Below the pieces are notes generated by a model. The model searched no databases, was not told the DNA's origin, and saw nothing but the letters and a program-made list of their open reading frames with translations. From contig DNLO01000010.1 of NCBI GenBank assembly GCA_003488445.1, positions 1 to 9,773 on the forward strand: a stretch of DNA of 9,773 nt, read 5' to 3'. The position numbers and the translations under genes are program-made. This document shows, one piece after another, positions 7,038 to 9,773 of the stretch. Within the stretch, counting starts at the first letter, position 1, and each line of letters opens with the position of its first letter. The stretch is from Lachnospiraceae bacterium. GTDB lineage: Bacteria > Bacillota > Clostridia > Lachnospirales > Lachnospiraceae.

Positions 7038-8111
7038 ATGAAGCGTATCGGATTACTGACGAGCGGCGGCGACTGTCAGGCGCTCAACGCAGCTATGAGA
7101 GGTGTGGTCAAATCTTTGGTCAATTCCGGCGAGCAGGTCGAGCTGTTCGGATTTCTTGACGGGTACAGAGGCCTGATATACGGCGAGTACAGGATGCTGG
7201 ACATCTCTGATTTTTCAGGCATACTGACCAGAGGAGGCACCATACTCGGCACATCCAGAGTACCGTTCAAGACCATCAGAGAGCCGGATGAAGAGGGCAG
7301 GGACAAGGTAGAGGCGATGAAGCACTCCTACTACAAGCTCCGCCTGGACTGCCTTGTGATCCTCGGAGGCAACGGCACGCACAAGACAGCCAATCTCCTG
7401 AGTGAGGAAGGCCTCAATATAGTCACTCTTCCGAAGACGATAGACAATGACCTCTGGGGCACCGACATGACATTCGGATTCCAGAGTGCCGTGGATATAG
7501 CAACGCAGACCATCGACTACATACATACGACTGCCGACTCCCATGGAAGGATCTTCATAGTCGAGATAATGGGACACAAGGTGGGATTCCTTCCTCTGAA
7601 TGCCGGTATGGCCGGAGGAGCGGATATCATCCTCATACCCGAGATACCGTACGATATAGACAAGATAGTCTCGGCTATAGAGCTGCGCAAGCAGAGGGGA
7701 GCGAAGTTCACGATCATAGTGGTGGCTGAGGGAGCCATCAGCAAGCAGGATGCGAAGCTCTCCAAGAAGGAATACAAGGAGAAGATCGCAAAGTCGAAAT
7801 ACCCTTCGGTTTCTTACGAGATAGCCGAAAAGATAGAAAAGAAGACCGGCAAGGAGGTCCGCGTGACCGTACCCGGACATATCCAGAGAGGCGGAGCACC
7901 GGATTCCTACGACAGAGTGTTCGCTTCGAGACTCGGTGCAGAGGCCGGCAAGCTGATACTCAAGGGTGAGTATGGCTTCATGGTAGGCTACAAGAACAGA
8001 GAGATAGTCAAGGTTCCTCTTGCGGATGTGGCCGGCAAGCTGAAGATGCTGGATCCGGAGGCCGCCATCATCAAAGAAGCAAAGATGCTGGGGATATCCT
8101 TCGGAGACTGA
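7038..8111 (+). CDS. pfkA: 6-phosphofructokinase
   Basis: Phosphorylates fructose 6-phosphate to fructose 1,6-bisphosphate, the committed step of glycolysis, in the cytoplasm. The 357-residue protein is slightly longer than E. coli PfkA (about 320). Visible family motifs: LTSGGD (7-12), GGNGT (110-114), PKTIDND (132-138) with catalytic Asp136 (E. coli Asp127), SHGR with Arg171 (Arg162), the MGH substrate motif (178-180; MGR in E. coli) and PGHIQRGG with the following YDR. Two points about the phosphoryl donor: Gly113 equals E. coli Gly104, which favours ATP, while Lys133 equals position 124, which is Lys in pyrophosphate enzymes. Asn112 replaces the Asp103 that helps bind magnesium. Similar GGNGT enzymes occur, from memory, in other Clostridia and are annotated as ATP-dependent, but the donor cannot be settled by reading. 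The start is chosen from the ribosome binding site; an in-frame GTG nine bases earlier is less likely. First gene of the operon, 9 bases before dnaX. Confidence 0.93.
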   Translation: MKRIGLLTSGGDCQALNAAMRGVVKSLVNSGEQVELFGFLDGYRGLIYGEYRMLDISDFSGILTRGGTILGTSRVPFKTIREPDEEGRDKVEAMKHSYYKLRLDCLVILGGNGTHKTANLLSEEGLNIVTLPKTIDNDLWGTDMTFGFQSAVDIATQTIDYIHTTADSHGRIFIVEIMGHKVGFLPLNAGMAGGADIILIPEIPYDIDKIVSAIELRKQRGAKFTIIVVAEGAISKQDAKLSKKEYKEKIAKSKYPSVSYEIAEKIEKKTGKEVRVTVPGHIQRGGAPDSYDRVFASRLGAEAGKLILKGEYGFMVGYKNREIVKVPLADVAGKLKMLDPEAAIIKEAKMLGISFGD

Positions 8112-8120
8112 GCCGCATAA

Positions 8121-9698
8121 ATGAGCTATCAGTCCCTTTACAGGAAATACAGGCCGCAGAGATTCTCTGATGTGGCAGGGCAGGAGCCCGTCATCACAGC
8201 CATCGGCAATCAGATAAAGAGCGGACGTACGGGTCATGCTTATCTTTTCACCGGGACCAGGGGGACCGGCAAGACCACAGTGGCAAAGATATTTGCCAGA
8301 GCAGTGAACTGTGAGACCCCTCTGCCCGACGGCAGTCCATGCGGAGAGTGCGAGATGTGCCGCGGTATAGCGGACGGATCTCTGATGAACGTGATAGAGA
8401 TCGACGCCGCATCCAACAACGGCGTGGACAATGTCAGGACGATAATCGAGGAGATATCCTACCGGCCCCAGAAGGGAAACAAAAAAGTATATATCATTGA
8501 TGAGGTGCATATGCTCTCCCCCGGTGCATTCAACGCATTGCTGAAGACACTGGAAGAGCCGCCTGATTATGTGGTCTTCATCCTTGCCACCACGGAGGTG
8601 GGCAAGGTGCCGGTCACGATCCTCTCCAGATGTCAGAGGTATGACTTTCACCGCATGCCGGTGGACACGCTGGTCTCCCGGATGAAGACGGTGCTGTCTG
8701 AAGAGGGGACCCGGGTTGAGGACAAGGCGCTGAGCTTCGTGGCGAGGCAGGCAGACGGATCCATGAGAGATGCGCTGTCGATCCTGGATCAGTGTCTGGC
8801 TTTCAACTTTGAAGAGGTACTCACATACGACAGGACTCTGGAGGTGCTGGGAGCAGTAGACAACACGGTGCTTTCACGGATGATGGAGTGCATCACCGGC
8901 GACAGGCTCACCGAAGCGATAAAGCTCCTGGACGATACGGTGATGAAGGGGCGCGACATACAGGCTTTCGTCGGGGACTTCATCTCATATATGAGAGACC
9001 TGCTCCTCATCTCCGCAGAAGGAGATACCGAAGCAGACATAGCTGATGTGCTCGGCGTCTCGACGGATACCTATGACCGGATGAAGAGTATGGCAAAGAA
9101 GCTGGATGCCGATACGCTGATCCGGTTCATACGCATTTTTTCGGAGCTGTCTGCACAGATCAGATACTCATCCCAAAAGAAGATATTGACCGAAATAGCC
9201 ATCGTGCGGCTCATGCATCCCGAGATGCAGGAGGATACGGCATCCCTGAGACAGCGGCTTGCCATACTGGAAAGGAAGATCGACAAGCTGGAGAGGGAAG
9301 GCGTGAAGGTGAGCTCCGCGGTGCAGCAGAGCGGGGGTGTGGCACAGGTCCCTGCAAGGAAGGTGCCTCTGCCGGAGGCGCTGCCTGAAGATGTACAGAT
9401 GGCCTGCGACAATTGGGGCAGGATCAGAGCGGATGCCACAGGCTCGGTGAAGGCTGTCCTTGCTGCGGCAAAGCCCTCTACGGATGGCAGCAAGCTCGTG
9501 ATAGTATGCGACAGCGATGTATCGGCCGGGAGCCTGAAGGGTGAGGCGGATGATCTGAAAGCCATACTGGAGAGAGAGCTCAAAAAGGAAGTGACATTCG
9601 AGATATACGGGCCTTCCCGAGGAGAGGATCCGGACACGAAGTATCCGGATCTTGAGGATCATATCAATTTTGACGTGGAAATAAACGACAATTTTTAG
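8121..9698 (+). CDS. dnaX: DNA polymerase III subunit gamma/tau
   Basis: ATPase of the clamp loader that opens the sliding clamp and organises the replisome. The N-terminus SYQSLYRKYRP is diagnostic. The AAA+ module shows Walker A GTRGTGKT (45-52), four zinc-binding cysteines (64, 74, 77, 80), Walker B IIDE (Asp127, Glu128), the sensor-1 region ATTE (156-159), SRC with arginine finger Arg170, and the sensor-2 motif GSMRDAL. Clamp-loader helical domains follow to about residue 360, then a helical segment and a C-terminal domain. At 525 residues it is a little shorter than B. subtilis DnaX (about 563) and resembles a tau form. I saw no convincing slippery heptamer for a short gamma form. An in-frame TAA (8118-8120) directly before the ATG rules out an earlier start. 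The only Shine-Dalgarno-like sequence is GGAG at 8103-8106, 14 bases from the ATG, so translation probably depends on coupling to pfkA, 9 bases upstream. Confidence 0.97.
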   Translation: MSYQSLYRKYRPQRFSDVAGQEPVITAIGNQIKSGRTGHAYLFTGTRGTGKTTVAKIFARAVNCETPLPDGSPCGECEMCRGIADGSLMNVIEIDAASNNGVDNVRTIIEEISYRPQKGNKKVYIIDEVHMLSPGAFNALLKTLEEPPDYVVFILATTEVGKVPVTILSRCQRYDFHRMPVDTLVSRMKTVLSEEGTRVEDKALSFVARQADGSMRDALSILDQCLAFNFEEVLTYDRTLEVLGAVDNTVLSRMMECITGDRLTEAIKLLDDTVMKGRDIQAFVGDFISYMRDLLLISAEGDTEADIADVLGVSTDTYDRMKSMAKKLDADTLIRFIRIFSELSAQIRYSSQKKILTEIAIVRLMHPEMQEDTASLRQRLAILERKIDKLEREGVKVSSAVQQSGGVAQVPARKVPLPEALPEDVQMACDNWGRIRADATGSVKAVLAAAKPSTDGSKLVIVCDSDVSAGSLKGEADDLKAILERELKKEVTFEIYGPSRGEDPDTKYPDLEDHINFDVEINDNF

Positions 9699-9706
9699 AG
9701 AGGAGA
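9699..9706 (+). promoter_or_regulatory. Ribosome binding site of ybaB
   Basis: AGAGGAGA follows the dnaX stop directly and ends 5 bases before the ATG at 9712. It supports this start and tight co-translation with dnaX. Confidence 0.75.
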
Positions 9707-9711
9707 CACTG

Positions 9712-9773
9712 ATGGGCAGACGAGGCGGCTTTCCCGGAGGAGGAATGCCCGGGAACATGAACAATCTGATGAA
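9712..9773 (+). CDS. ybaB: YbaB/EbfC family nucleoid-associated protein (3' partial)
   Basis: Only the first 20 codons are in the window. They encode a Gly-, Pro- and Met-rich start (GGFPGG...MPGNMNNLM) that I recognise as the usual N-terminus of Firmicute YbaB/EbfC proteins, small dimeric DNA-binding proteins of about 105-115 residues that coat the nucleoid. The position 13 bases after dnaX agrees with the conserved dnaX-ybaB-recR order, so recR is expected just past the window edge. A good ribosome binding site precedes it. The call rests on a short stretch plus context. Confidence 0.87.
   Translation, partial: MGRRGGFPGGGMPGNMNNLM

Noticed and set aside
8478..8488. Run of six A in dnaX as a possible programmed frameshift site
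   Set aside because: The zero-frame reading is AAC AAA AAA GTA, which is not a good X XXY YYZ heptamer, and it lies before Walker B, where a frameshift would give a useless fragment. Another A-run near 9585 is also not in a proper heptamer.
7215..8651. Long open frame on the minus strand opposite pfkA and dnaX
   Set aside because: It spans the junction of two sure genes on the other strand and has no family signature.

Overview
The window looks like chromosomal DNA from an anaerobic Firmicute of the Clostridia, most likely close to Lachnospiraceae. This is inferred from three things: the end of the window has the Firmicute order dnaX-ybaB (usually followed by recR); the phosphofructokinase is of the 'GGNGT...PKTIDND' type I associate with Clostridia; and the protein architectures (propeller hybrid kinase, 7TM-HD-GYP) are typical of that group. 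GC content looks moderate, yet Ile ATA and Arg AGA/AGG codons are very common in all genes. All six genes lie on the + strand and are tightly packed. I see no RNA genes, mobile elements or CRISPR arrays, and no intergenic gap over about 65 bases.

Left part (bases 1-6974), a signalling operon. It starts inside a very large hybrid sensor histidine kinase: extracytoplasmic beta-propeller repeats, a Y_Y_Y-like domain, one membrane helix, HisKA, HATPase, receiver, Hpt and a C-terminal helical tail. Its N-terminus is outside the window. Next comes a 256-residue response regulator with no output domain, made of a degenerate receiver followed by an intact one. Third is a 795-residue membrane protein with seven predicted helices, an HD-GYP domain (the family of cyclic-di-GMP phosphodiesterases) and a duplicated C-terminal domain I do not recognise. 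Gaps of 22 and 21 bases suggest one transcript. The intact phospho-sites allow a His672-Asp977-His1125-Asp181 relay ending in the lone response regulator; a connection to the HD-GYP protein is inferred from position only.

Right part (bases 6975-9773), a housekeeping operon. A good sigma-A type promoter overlaps the end of the HD-GYP gene. It precedes a 6-phosphofructokinase gene, dnaX (DNA polymerase III gamma/tau), and the first 20 codons of a YbaB/EbfC nucleoid-associated protein gene. The 9- and 13-base gaps point to co-transcription of a glycolytic gene with replication and recombination genes.

The most unusual points are the HD-GYP domain with several altered core residues (HDVGR, QP, HK where HDIGK, HP, HH are usual), the tandem domain behind it, the pseudo-receiver/receiver protein, and the mixed donor-site signature of the phosphofructokinase (Asn at the magnesium Asp, Gly104 with Lys124 in E. 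coli numbering).
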